This document shows positions 19,613 to 28,542 of a stretch of 56,635 nucleotides of DNA, piece by piece. Each line of letters opens with the position of its first letter. The first letter of the stretch is position 1. The notes beneath the pieces were generated by a model. The model saw only the letters and a list, made by a program, of their open reading frames with translations, was not told the origin of the DNA and did not search any database. The stretch is from Akkermansia muciniphila (GTDB taxonomy: Bacteria > Verrucomicrobiota > Verrucomicrobiia > Opitutales > Opitutaceae): positions 1 through 56,635 of the forward strand of contig CAMDHP010000004.1 of the NCBI GenBank assembly GCA_945898185.1, read 5' to 3'. The translations under genes and the position numbers were made by a program.

Positions 19613-21325
19613 CTAGGGTGCGGACGCCAAAGCGCGCTTGAGTTGGTCGGGAAGGTAGGCGGTTTTTGTAACGCCGGTGGGAGGTGGATTATGGTAGCCG
19701 TGGCAAGCGGTGCAGGAATCGGTGACGCCGCCGGCGGGGCTGTGGCAAGTGGCGCAAGTGTTCTTTGCGGGCATGAGCACATCGGTGGTGAGCACGCTGG
19801 TGGTGGCGGCGTGGCAAGCTACGCAGGCGACCTGGGTGTGACGGGCGTGGTCGAAGCGGGCGTGGGGCATCCAGATATCGGGAACGCGGGGGGGGGCGAT
19901 GTGCGGAGTGGCGCCGGCTGGGGCGGCCTCGACGACGTGGCAAAGGGTGCAGGAATCGCGACCGGCGGGGGCGGACGGGTCGCCGAAGAAGACCTTGCGC
20001 TCAAGGGCCTCGCCGGACGGGTGGAGGAGATGAAGCGTGTCCAGTTTCTCCCTGACATGGGCGCGGAGGGGGGCGCCAGAGAGACCGAGGCGGCGAACGG
20101 CGTCATCGGAATAGGCGGCGGGCAAGGCTCGGAGAAAGGCGCGGGCGGCCTCGGCGCTGCCATGGGGGACGGCGAGCGAAGGGGTGGCCGGATCAATGGG
20201 CAGGTCGTGGCACGATTGGCAGTGGAGGGCGAAACGGACGGGCTGCATGAGGGCGCCGCTCTGGTCGGGAACGTGGCAGGAGCGGCAGTCGAGACCTTTT
20301 CCATCGAGCAGCGGAATGGCTTCACCGGTGAGGTGGAGGGCGTGGTTGAAGGCGAGCGGATTGGGATCGGTGGTGCCGGGGGTGTGAAGGCGGAACTCAG
20401 GGTGGTCGGTAGCAAAAGAAGTAATACGAGCGGTGAGGCCCTCGGGCGGGCGGGCGACGGCGAAAGCGATGCTACCGTCGGCGATTTTCTTGGTGAACAG
20501 GGCGGGGTCGAGGTGGCGCGCGAGCAGGGCGGCGTCGGCCATCTGGGAGTTGTCGCCATGGCAGGCGGTGCAGTGGGAGGGATTGACTGCAAGGAGGTTA
20601 TGGCCGCGGCCCTGGTGTTCGAGATGGCACGCCGAGCAAGAGGTGTCGTTGGCAACGCTGGCTTGGTGGAACGAGTGAGGTCGATGGCAGGACTGACAGG
20701 CGGCGTCCATCGGATCGAAGTCGCGGGCCTCGCGGGAGATTAGTTGGGCGGGAGCAAGCGGAGCGCCCGGGACGAGGCTGGCGGCGGCGGTGGAAAGCCA
20801 CTCCTCGGGTGAGCGGTGGGAGGCGGTGTGGCAGTGGACGCAGCCCTGGACATCGTTGACACCGGCGGCGGAGTGAGCGGCGGCGAAGGCCGGTCCGGAG
20901 TGGACGGGTGTGAGCGGGCCGGGGTTAATGGCGGCCTCACGCCACGGGCCGTAAAGAATAACCAAGATCAGGCCAAAGCAGGCGGCGAGTGTAAGCCGCA
21001 CCAGCAGGCCGCGGCGGGAGCGCAGGCTGCGGACCGGCGCGCAAGGAGGGGTTACCTGACAGCATGTCCCGTCGGGGTTCGGGCCGGTGGGGCAAGGGCC
21101 GCCCCAGTCGGCGGAGCGGGTGCATTTCCAGAGACCCTTGGAATCGCCCTCTGGTGCGACGAGAAGCGGTTTGCACTGCGGGCCAGCGCGGCAATCCCCG
21201 GAGGGAGAGGGGCCGAGGCGGCACGGGCAACCCTCGCAAGCGTGGCCGCAAAGCCAGTCTTTCTGGGGCCGCTCGTAGCGGGTATCATCAAACTCGGGAG
21301 CGGACTGGCGGCCTTCGTTGCTCAT
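19613..21325 (-). CDS. Membrane-anchored 10-CXXCH multiheme cytochrome with Cys-rich N-terminal domain
   Basis: Ten CXXCH counted; TM LVRLTLAACFGLILVILYG; N-terminal duplicated Cys motif. Confidence 0.9.
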   Translation of the reverse strand: MSNEGRQSAPEFDDTRYERPQKDWLCGHACEGCPCRLGPSPSGDCRAGPQCKPLLVAPEGDSKGLWKCTRSADWGGPCPTGPNPDGTCCQVTPPCAPVRSLRSRRGLLVRLTLAACFGLILVILYGPWREAAINPGPLTPVHSGPAFAAAHSAAGVNDVQGCVHCHTASHRSPEEWLSTAAASLVPGAPLAPAQLISREARDFDPMDAACQSCHRPHSFHQASVANDTSCSACHLEHQGRGHNLLAVNPSHCTACHGDNSQMADAALLARHLDPALFTKKIADGSIAFAVARPPEGLTARITSFATDHPEFRLHTPGTTDPNPLAFNHALHLTGEAIPLLDGKGLDCRSCHVPDQSGALMQPVRFALHCQSCHDLPIDPATPSLAVPHGSAEAARAFLRALPAAYSDDAVRRLGLSGAPLRAHVREKLDTLHLLHPSGEALERKVFFGDPSAPAGRDSCTLCHVVEAAPAGATPHIAPPRVPDIWMPHARFDHARHTQVACVACHAATTSVLTTDVLMPAKNTCATCHSPAGGVTDSCTACHGYHNPPPTGVTKTAYLPDQLKRALASAP

Positions 21326-22149
21326 CCGGCCCCTCCGCTAAAGGCGTGGACGAGGACAACGTGGAGGGCGGTGAGCAGTAGCAGGCCGTAGGTGAGCGGG
21401 ACGTGGCTGAAGAGCCAGGTTTTGAGCAGAAGCTGGTTGGCGTAGTGAAAATCCAAGACATGGCGGGCGCGGACCAGCTCGGCGAGAGAATCGGCCCGGG
21501 CCTGCTCTGGCGGGCTGAGGTAGCGGCTGACCTCGGCGAGGGCGGCGAGGCGGTCGTTGAGCGCGGCGCGCGAGCCCATGATATGAGGCAGAAAGGCGGG
21601 GCCGGCGGCGAAGACGGGGGCGAGGGTGTGAACGTAGAAGTCCGCGAGAGTGGCGGCCTTGGCCTCGGGAATGGCGGCGAGGGCGCCCGCCTCGGCGCGG
21701 AGCCGCAGATCCCGGCGGATGGCGGGAATGCGCTCGAAGGGCACTTCGCCGCCAGCGGTGGTCAGTCGGCGCGGGATGACGCGCGACAGCCACCAGCCGA
21801 ATATGCCGCTGAACGTGACGGCGAGAAAGAGGGCGGCGAGGGCGAGGTTAAAGAGTCCGACGGGAAAGGCTAAGCGTAGGTGGAAAAAGAATACGAGACC
21901 AGCGAAGAGGCCGGCGTAGGCGTGGAACTGAAGCCAGAGCCGGGATGAAAAAAGCGGGAGGAACGGGAGTTTTTTGCGGACGTTATAGGCGGTCAGGAAC
22001 AGGCAGAGGAACAGGAGAAGCCAGCCGGTGAGGTAAACAAGACTGGGCAGGGCGGCCTCCAATCGCGGATAGTAAAAGGCGAGCACGGCGGACGCGGCGA
22101 TGGTGAGCAGCGAGAGGACGGTGCGACGGAGTTTAAGCGAGGCGATCAT
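21322..22149 (-). CDS. Cytochrome-b-like integral membrane protein (putative quinone/heme b module)
   Basis: Several TM helices with His pairs: LQFHAYAGLFAGLVFFFH and LLLLTALHVVLVHAF; overlaps neighbour start by 4 nt. Confidence 0.6.
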   Translation of the reverse strand: MIASLKLRRTVLSLLTIAASAVLAFYYPRLEAALPSLVYLTGWLLLFLCLFLTAYNVRKKLPFLPLFSSRLWLQFHAYAGLFAGLVFFFHLRLAFPVGLFNLALAALFLAVTFSGIFGWWLSRVIPRRLTTAGGEVPFERIPAIRRDLRLRAEAGALAAIPEAKAATLADFYVHTLAPVFAAGPAFLPHIMGSRAALNDRLAALAEVSRYLSPPEQARADSLAELVRARHVLDFHYANQLLLKTWLFSHVPLTYGLLLLTALHVVLVHAFSGGAG

Positions 22150-22178
22150 GCCGGAAAAAGGAGGCGGGAGGCAGGCGG

Positions 22179-23915
22179 TTAGCGGTGGTCTAGCCAGGCG
22201 GTGAGAGGATCGAGAGTGTTGAGGTCGATGCGGTCCAAGGCGTCATGGGGGCAGGCGCGGACGCAGGCGGGGCCACCGAGCTGGTCGATGCAGAGGTCGC
22301 ACTTGGTGGCTTTGAGGAGGGGTTTTTGATCTTTGGCGACGAGGGGTTGGCCGTCGGAATCGCGGGTCTCGACCATTCGGATGGAGCCGTAGGGGCAGTT
22401 GTTGGCGCAGACGGTGCAGCCGATGCAGGTGTCGGAGTTGATGATGACCTCTCCGCCAAAAGCATCGCGATGGATGGCGCCGGTGGGGCAGCCGATCATG
22501 CAGATGGGGTCGGCGCAGTGCATGCAGGCCTGGGCGACCATGAGGTTGTCATGAATGGGACCGTGGCGGAGGAAACGGGGGTTGCCATCGTGGGTGGAGG
22601 CGCAGGCGCGCACGCAGTCGTCGCAGCGGGTGCAGCGGTCGAGGTCGATGACCATGGACTCGGTGCCGTTGAAGAGACGGTTTTGGGTGAGGAACTCCAT
22701 CAAGGCGGAGTCTACCGGGGCGGCTTTGGCGGGCTTGGCGGCGGAGCGCGAGGGAGTGTCTTGCTGAAGGGCTAGCGGCGCGGTGGAGCCGGGCGTTTCA
22801 GACGACTTAATGAGAGGCGGGAGCTGGCTCGCTGGCAGGCTGGGGAGCACGTGTTGCTCCAAAATAGCCGCTGGAATGGTGAGAACGTGGGTGTGGCCGA
22901 TGACGCGCAGGCTGTGTTGGAGGGAGACGGGGGCGTCGGGATTTTTCCAATTATGCGCGATTTCATCGAAGCCATAAACGCGCCCGGCACCGAGGTAGTT
23001 GAGGGTGCGGTGGCCGGCGCCGTGGCGTTGGGTGAGGCGGGCGAAACCGGAGCGGACCATGATGATGCCGTTCGGGTAGTCGCCCTCGGCGGCGATGGTG
23101 GTTTCCTTGGCGACGGCAGCGGTGCCGGCTTGGACGAGCTTCTTGTATTCGCCGGACCAGTCGTAGTCGCCGTAGGTTTCAAACTGGGTGGCGGCCTCGA
23201 CGACGGCGCGAATTTCGGGCGTGAGGTGGCGAAGGAAAGGGATTTCCTGGAGGTAGGAAGCGAGGGCGCGCTGGCGGTAGATTTTGTCTACGTGGGCGCG
23301 CAGGGCGGGGTCGTATTTCAGCAAGTCACGCAGGCCTTGCCAGCGGATCTCGAGGAGCTGGGTGTTGTCCTCCTCAGCGAAGATGGTGGCGGTGCGCGGC
23401 ATGCGCGAAAGGGCGGCGATCTCGCCGAAGAAATCGCCGGCTTGCATGGCGGCGGTCTTGTGTTCGCCGAGCAGGCGGGGGACGTCCTGAAGAAAAACCG
23501 AACGGCTAGCCTGGTCGCGGTGACGACGGCGGGTGATGACCTCGTCCTCGCGCGGACTCGACCAGAGCTGGGCGAGAGAGCGGAAAAGGCCTTTTTTGGA
23601 GCGTTCTTTGCGGCCTACGGCGGAGGGCGGGAGACCGGGGGAAAGCACGACCCGGGCGCGGCCTTGGATGATGATGAAGGCGGAAGTGCCGTAGTCGCCC
23701 TCGCGCACGATAAGCTCGTTGGCCTTGAACGTGCGGAGAGCGGTGTCGTTGCGCAGGATGTCGGAGAGGGAGGAGGAGCGGGGAAAACTGTCCGGGTTCA
23801 TCGCATTGAAAGGTGCGATGGCGAGAAGGCTTTCGATGGCCCCGGGCGGGAAGTCGGCGGCGAACGGTGCATCCCAGCGGCGCGGACGGTCGAGGCTGGG
23901 TGAAGTGACGGACAT
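22179..23915 (-). CDS. Two cNMP-binding-like domains fused to a four-cluster [4Fe-4S] ferredoxin domain (HybA/NrfC-like)
   Basis: FGEIAALSRMPRTATI phosphate-binding-cassette-like; second beta-roll NGIIMVRSGFARL; CTRCDDCVRAC, CMHCADPICMIGCP, CIGCTVCANNCP, CDLCIDQLGGPACVRACP. Confidence 0.88.
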   Translation of the reverse strand: MSVTSPSLDRPRRWDAPFAADFPPGAIESLLAIAPFNAMNPDSFPRSSSLSDILRNDTALRTFKANELIVREGDYGTSAFIIIQGRARVVLSPGLPPSAVGRKERSKKGLFRSLAQLWSSPREDEVITRRRHRDQASRSVFLQDVPRLLGEHKTAAMQAGDFFGEIAALSRMPRTATIFAEEDNTQLLEIRWQGLRDLLKYDPALRAHVDKIYRQRALASYLQEIPFLRHLTPEIRAVVEAATQFETYGDYDWSGEYKKLVQAGTAAVAKETTIAAEGDYPNGIIMVRSGFARLTQRHGAGHRTLNYLGAGRVYGFDEIAHNWKNPDAPVSLQHSLRVIGHTHVLTIPAAILEQHVLPSLPASQLPPLIKSSETPGSTAPLALQQDTPSRSAAKPAKAAPVDSALMEFLTQNRLFNGTESMVIDLDRCTRCDDCVRACASTHDGNPRFLRHGPIHDNLMVAQACMHCADPICMIGCPTGAIHRDAFGGEVIINSDTCIGCTVCANNCPYGSIRMVETRDSDGQPLVAKDQKPLLKATKCDLCIDQLGGPACVRACPHDALDRIDLNTLDPLTAWLDHR

Positions 23916-23961
23916 TGAGTGAAGAAAGGAGGTGGAAAGAGAAAGGTATCGGGGGGACGAA

Positions 23962-25254
23962 CTAGGCGTCGATAGTGAGGGCGCCCTTGGGTTTGCAGAT
24001 GCAGGCTAGGCAGGAGCCGGCCTCGGCCTCGGCGCCGTGATCGTTGAGGTATTCGACCTCGCCGGATTTGATGGCGACGAGACAGGCGCCGCAGTTGCCA
24101 GCGCGGCAGCCGGCCTCGATGCGAACGCCGCAGGCCTCGGCGGCGTCGAGCAAGGTGGCGTGTGCTGGAGACCAGGAGGTGGTCTGTCCGGATTTGGCAA
24201 AACTGATTAACTGGCCGCCAGCGAATGGTGCTGCGGTAAAGGCGGCTTTCGCTTCGGGCTTGGCGGTTTTTTTGACTGAGGCGGGACCGAAGGCCTCGAA
24301 ATGAACGGCGGCATCGGGCACTCCCCAAGTGCGGAGATCGTCGGTAATCGTCTCCATGAACGCGCCGGGACCGCAGAGGTAGAAGTTGTAGTTTTGGGAC
24401 GGCAGAAGACTCTTCATCAACTCGACGGTGACGCGGCCCTCGTGTTGGAAATCGCGATCAATGACGTCATCTTTCCCCGGGCGGGAGTAGCAGATATGGA
24501 GATTCAGTTTGGGGTATTTTTGCGTTAGGGCCAGAGTCTCGGCGCGGAGCATGTGGTCCTCGCTGCCGCGGGAGCCGAAGAAGAACCAGACCTCGCGGGT
24601 GGAGCGGGCCTCGATGAGGGCGTGGGCCATGGCAATCATCGGCGTGATGCCGACGCCGCCGGAGATGAGCACGGCGGCCTTTTCCTTTTCGAGCTCCAGG
24701 AAAAAGTGGCCGGCCGGGGCTTTCACGTCCAGGATGTCACCCTCTTTGATGTTGTCGCAGAAGAAGGAAGAACCTCTCCCCGGCGGGTGTTCGGTCTTGG
24801 GCGGGGGAGGGCAGCGTTTGATGGTGACGCGGTAGTGGGTGGAGCGGGCGCAGTCGGAGATGGAATAGCAGCGCACGAGGGGCTTGGCCTGTCCGGGCAG
24901 GGTAAGCTGGAATGTAAGATACTGGCCCGGCTTGAAGGCCGGAATAGGACGGCGATCGTGCGGGGTGAGATGGAATGAAAACGTGTCGGCGCACTCGGCG
25001 ATTTTTTTGGCGACGGTGAACTTGCGGATGCCGTTCCAGCCGGAGCGTTCCTGCTCGACGGAATCAAAGCGCAGGCGGGCGGTCCTCACATCGAGCGCAA
25101 GGCGCTCCAACGCGAGTGAGCTTGCAGCGCGGGCGTGGGCAGCGCTCCGAAAGGAGTTAAAGACAACAAGCGCGAGTTGGACAACAAAGCCGCCCAAAAG
25201 CAGGTATCCGATAAGAAAAACGAAGCCGCTCGAGGAAAGGTTAAAGGACGGCAT
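23962..25254 (-). CDS. Membrane-anchored FAD/NAD(P) oxidoreductase with C-terminal 2Fe-2S ferredoxin domain
   Basis: RCYSIS (FAD), GGVGITPM (NAD), YLCGPGAFM, CRAGNCGACLVAI...CLACIC; N-terminal TM. Confidence 0.92.
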   Translation of the reverse strand: MPSFNLSSSGFVFLIGYLLLGGFVVQLALVVFNSFRSAAHARAASSLALERLALDVRTARLRFDSVEQERSGWNGIRKFTVAKKIAECADTFSFHLTPHDRRPIPAFKPGQYLTFQLTLPGQAKPLVRCYSISDCARSTHYRVTIKRCPPPPKTEHPPGRGSSFFCDNIKEGDILDVKAPAGHFFLELEKEKAAVLISGGVGITPMIAMAHALIEARSTREVWFFFGSRGSEDHMLRAETLALTQKYPKLNLHICYSRPGKDDVIDRDFQHEGRVTVELMKSLLPSQNYNFYLCGPGAFMETITDDLRTWGVPDAAVHFEAFGPASVKKTAKPEAKAAFTAAPFAGGQLISFAKSGQTTSWSPAHATLLDAAEACGVRIEAGCRAGNCGACLVAIKSGEVEYLNDHGAEAEAGSCLACICKPKGALTIDA

Positions 25255-25342
25255 ATGATCGAATAAAAGTTTGTGAGAATGATTAGTCTAGCGTTTAGAA
25301 AGAAGCGAAATATCTGCTTCAAGACGCAATCTGAAAACAAAG

Positions 25343-26461
25343 ATGAGAATCGTAAAAATTCTGTTCGTGGCGTCGTCGTTTTGCTGGCCTCTCCCTGATT
25401 TAGTCGGAACTGAAGAAAGCGTCGAGTTGGTGGTTTCTAAAGTGTTAGGGAACCAATCCTGCGCGACGAGCGGGTGCCACGGCGGCAGCGGACCGTTGCA
25501 TGGGACCATGGCCAAATTTAATCGCGAAGATCCGCATGCGCGATCCTTCGCCACGCTCGCGACGCCGCGCTCTGCACGCATGGGCGAGGCACTGGGAATT
25601 GCGGACGTGACGGCGAGCCCGAGCTGCACGGCGTGCCATGCGCCGGCGGCGGTCGTGCCAGCGGTGATGCGCGGCGAGGATTTGCGCGTTGCGGAGGGAG
25701 TGGGGTGCGCGAGTTGTCATGACAGTTCGGATACGTGGTTGCGGTCGCACACGCGGCCAGACCTCGACCATGCGCAAAAAGTGGCGGCGGGGATGCGGGA
25801 TTTGCGCCCGGCCTACGCGCGGGCCAACGCGTGCGTGGCGTGCCATCAGGTGATCGCACCGAACCTGGTGTATACGGGGCGGCACCCGCGACTAATTTTT
25901 GAACTAGACGGGATGATCGCGGCAGAGCCGCCGCACTGGAGGGAGGTGCAGGGTTGGGACGGGGCGAAGGCGTGGTTTGTCGGGCAGGCGGTGGCGTGGC
26001 GCGAGGCGGCGGTGGCGCGTAATGCGGGGCGCGACGATTCAGTCGGCGCAGCGGAGCGCGAGCGTGCGCTGGCATGGCTGGTGCGGCGGACGGGAGGTGC
26101 GACGAGTGCGGGGCGAGTGGACTTTGATGCGAAGAGCGCCGAGGCCGACGCCTATGCGCGGAAAGCTGGTGAAAGCTGGCAGGCGGCCGACGGAGAGAAG
26201 GCGCTGCGGGAGTTGGCAACGTGCGCGGGTGAATTTCGCGATTCCAAGGTGACGCGGCTGGAGCAGGCCTACCGGGCAGAGCGCCTCGTCCTCGGGCTGG
26301 ACCGCTTGCTGGCGGCTTGGCCGGAGCGGGTCCGGGCCGCGGCGTGTGGTTCGGCGCTCACTCAACTTTTCTCGGCGGCGCAGTCGGTGCCGGATTTCTC
26401 GCCGGAGGAGTTTGCGGCGCAACTGGATGGTTTTGAGATCGCGCTGACGGAATCGAAATAG
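25343..26461 (+). CDS. Multiheme (tetraheme) cytochrome c, c554-like
   Basis: CTACH, CASCH, CVACH plus one CATSGCH (CX4CH); signal peptide-like N-terminus. Confidence 0.8.
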   Translation: MRIVKILFVASSFCWPLPDLVGTEESVELVVSKVLGNQSCATSGCHGGSGPLHGTMAKFNREDPHARSFATLATPRSARMGEALGIADVTASPSCTACHAPAAVVPAVMRGEDLRVAEGVGCASCHDSSDTWLRSHTRPDLDHAQKVAAGMRDLRPAYARANACVACHQVIAPNLVYTGRHPRLIFELDGMIAAEPPHWREVQGWDGAKAWFVGQAVAWREAAVARNAGRDDSVGAAERERALAWLVRRTGGATSAGRVDFDAKSAEADAYARKAGESWQAADGEKALRELATCAGEFRDSKVTRLEQAYRAERLVLGLDRLLAAWPERVRAAACGSALTQLFSAAQSVPDFSPEEFAAQLDGFEIALTESK

Positions 26462-26464
26462 GGC

Positions 26465-28000
26465 TCAAGGCCCAGCGGTGATCGGGCGGACCTCGTTACG
26501 CAGCTGAGGATCACGGGGGAACTTGGCGTAGGGAAGGCGCACCCCGCGTTCGAATTGATAGTCGGCGCGAAGGCCGGCGGGGGCGGCGTAGTTGGATGCT
26601 CCGGAAGCGGCGATGAGATCATCCTGATCGATTCCGTCTCCGGAGACGCCGATGGCGCCGATCAGCACGCCATTACGGTAGAGGGGAAACCCGCCTGGGA
26701 AGATGGTTACGCCGTTGGGCAGTTCGGGTTCGAGCAGGGGCGCGCCGGTTAGCAGAGGCAGGGAAAACGCGAGCTGTTCGCCGTTAAGCGGGCCGGGCGG
26801 TCTACCGGTAATGCCTGGCGGGAAATTATCCTGCGAGAGGTAGCCGATGGTGCGGGAAGAGGAGGCGCGGGTGGGTTTGACGTTGATGTAATAGACGACG
26901 GTGCGGGCTTTTTGCACTGAGACATCCCAAGAGAAAAGGGTGGCGTCGGGGGTGCGAAAGGTGCCGAGAACGACCGGGGCAACGTTAGGTATGCCGGGAT
27001 TGTTGACCACGCTTATAAAAACCTGGGCGGGTCGGCCGATGGGCAGGCGGATGCCGGCGCGGGTTTGCTGGGAGCGGATCGCGGCGTTGGCGATGATGGC
27101 CTGAACCTCGGCGGCGGAGAGACGCAACTGGCCATTGAGGAGCCCCGGAATCGGATCTGCGATTATTGGAGCGCGAAGCTGGCCGGCGACGCCGCTAAAG
27201 GTGACGGCGTGCCAGGGGACGGGATCGAGCGGTGCTGAGATCACTGGCCGAGATACGCGGACGGAGGCGAGGCGGGTGGGGCTGGCGGTGTAGGGCAGGC
27301 GCAGGCCGTCTATGAGCACACCAGTGGCGAGAATGGCGGCGGGAGGAGCGTAGCCGATTTGACCAGCGAGGGCGGCGGACTCGTCGTCGTCGGCGCCGGT
27401 TATGGAGGAGTCCTCCTGCTCAGTGCCGTCACCGGTGACACCAATGCCGGCGAAGAGGCGGCCCCCTTTGTAGAGCGGGACGCCACCCGGAGAAGCGTAG
27501 AGCCGGGTGCCTGCGAGCCGTGCGCCGGTGGCGGTCCGGAAGTAGTTAACATCCGAATACGCCATATTGGAAAATCCAACGCCTACCAGCGGCCCCGGGG
27601 AACGGTTTCGGATGCGGGGAGGAAAGTTTTGCTGGATGATGAAACCGGCGGTGCGAGGGGTGAATGCCTGCTCGTTGGAGCTGAGGAAGACGGCGGTGCC
27701 GGCCTTCGCGACGGCGATGGCGCGCTCCTGCGCGGAGATGCCGGCGGGGGGCTCGCCGTTGGCGCGGAAGAGGGCGAGCTCGCGGCCATCACGGTCCACG
27801 ATTGCGATGACGGAGCGGGGGAACTTTTCGAGCGCTCGGTCGGCGCACTGGGTGGCGATACGCTCGATGTCGGCGATGCCGTAGGTTGGTGGATTAATTG
27901 CCGGAGTGTATGCTTGGATAGATGCGACGAGGGTGAGCGCGACGCTCAAAGCTAGTAGTGGGCGTATAAGCAGGATTAACGAAGTTTTCAGAATCGGCAT
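26465..28000 (-). CDS. Tandem GlcG/HbpS-family (DUF336) protein
   Basis: Two copies of GG.PLY..G...G.IGV.GDG (GGVPLYKGGRLFAGIGVTGDG; GGFPLYRNGVLIGAIGVSGDG). Confidence 0.85.
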   Translation of the reverse strand: MPILKTSLILLIRPLLALSVALTLVASIQAYTPAINPPTYGIADIERIATQCADRALEKFPRSVIAIVDRDGRELALFRANGEPPAGISAQERAIAVAKAGTAVFLSSNEQAFTPRTAGFIIQQNFPPRIRNRSPGPLVGVGFSNMAYSDVNYFRTATGARLAGTRLYASPGGVPLYKGGRLFAGIGVTGDGTEQEDSSITGADDDESAALAGQIGYAPPAAILATGVLIDGLRLPYTASPTRLASVRVSRPVISAPLDPVPWHAVTFSGVAGQLRAPIIADPIPGLLNGQLRLSAAEVQAIIANAAIRSQQTRAGIRLPIGRPAQVFISVVNNPGIPNVAPVVLGTFRTPDATLFSWDVSVQKARTVVYYINVKPTRASSSRTIGYLSQDNFPPGITGRPPGPLNGEQLAFSLPLLTGAPLLEPELPNGVTIFPGGFPLYRNGVLIGAIGVSGDGIDQDDLIAASGASNYAAPAGLRADYQFERGVRLPYAKFPRDPQLRNEVRPITAGP

Positions 28001-28134
28001 GGCAATGGGCTTAACCGACCTTGGGATGGTTGGCGAGTCTGGGCAACATGGGGAGCCGTTATGGGGGGCCGTGAACAGGATCGCTAGAGGGGCGGGAGTG
28101 ATCCTGGGCGCGTTGCTCGGCGGCCTTTCGCAAC

Positions 28135-28385
28135 GGGGAAAAGACCGCGCGGGCAGAAGCGCATGAGTCAGACGTGACGTTAATGCTCGGTGACGGCGCC
28201 AACGGCAGTCTGGCCTTTGTCGGCACGGGCTTTCTGGGCACGCCGGGGCTGCATCACGGCGAGGTGACGAAGAAGCGAATTTCTATGACTTTGGAAGCGA
28301 AACGAGCGTGGCGCGCTTGTTACGGCAGGTGGGTGAGAGGGCCGCCGTGAATTTGGGCGCGTCGCTTTTTGGAACGGCTCAACCC
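28135..28385 (+). pseudogene. C-terminal remnant of heavy-metal P-type ATPase, frameshifted
   Basis: ESDVTLMLGDGANGSLAF..GTPGLHHGEVTKK then, in a shifted frame, ANFYDFGSETSVARLLRQVGERAAVNLGASL. Confidence 0.5.
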
Positions 28386-28542
28386 CTCCTGTGTCGGGTT
28401 CACATAGGTTGCTCTCGGCGTGCTTTGGGGCCGAATACGCTCTCCGGTGGCTCCCGCGTCAATGTGCGGTGGCATTAACTCACGCACCGAAATGAATCTT
28501 TGCCGCAGGCCGTGGATTCGCCCATGCATTCTTTTTCCGTTC

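Noticed and set aside
19609-19782. 58-aa N-terminal extension of the porin-like ORF
   Set aside because: Overlaps the upstream decaheme CDS; signal peptide begins at the internal Met (19608)
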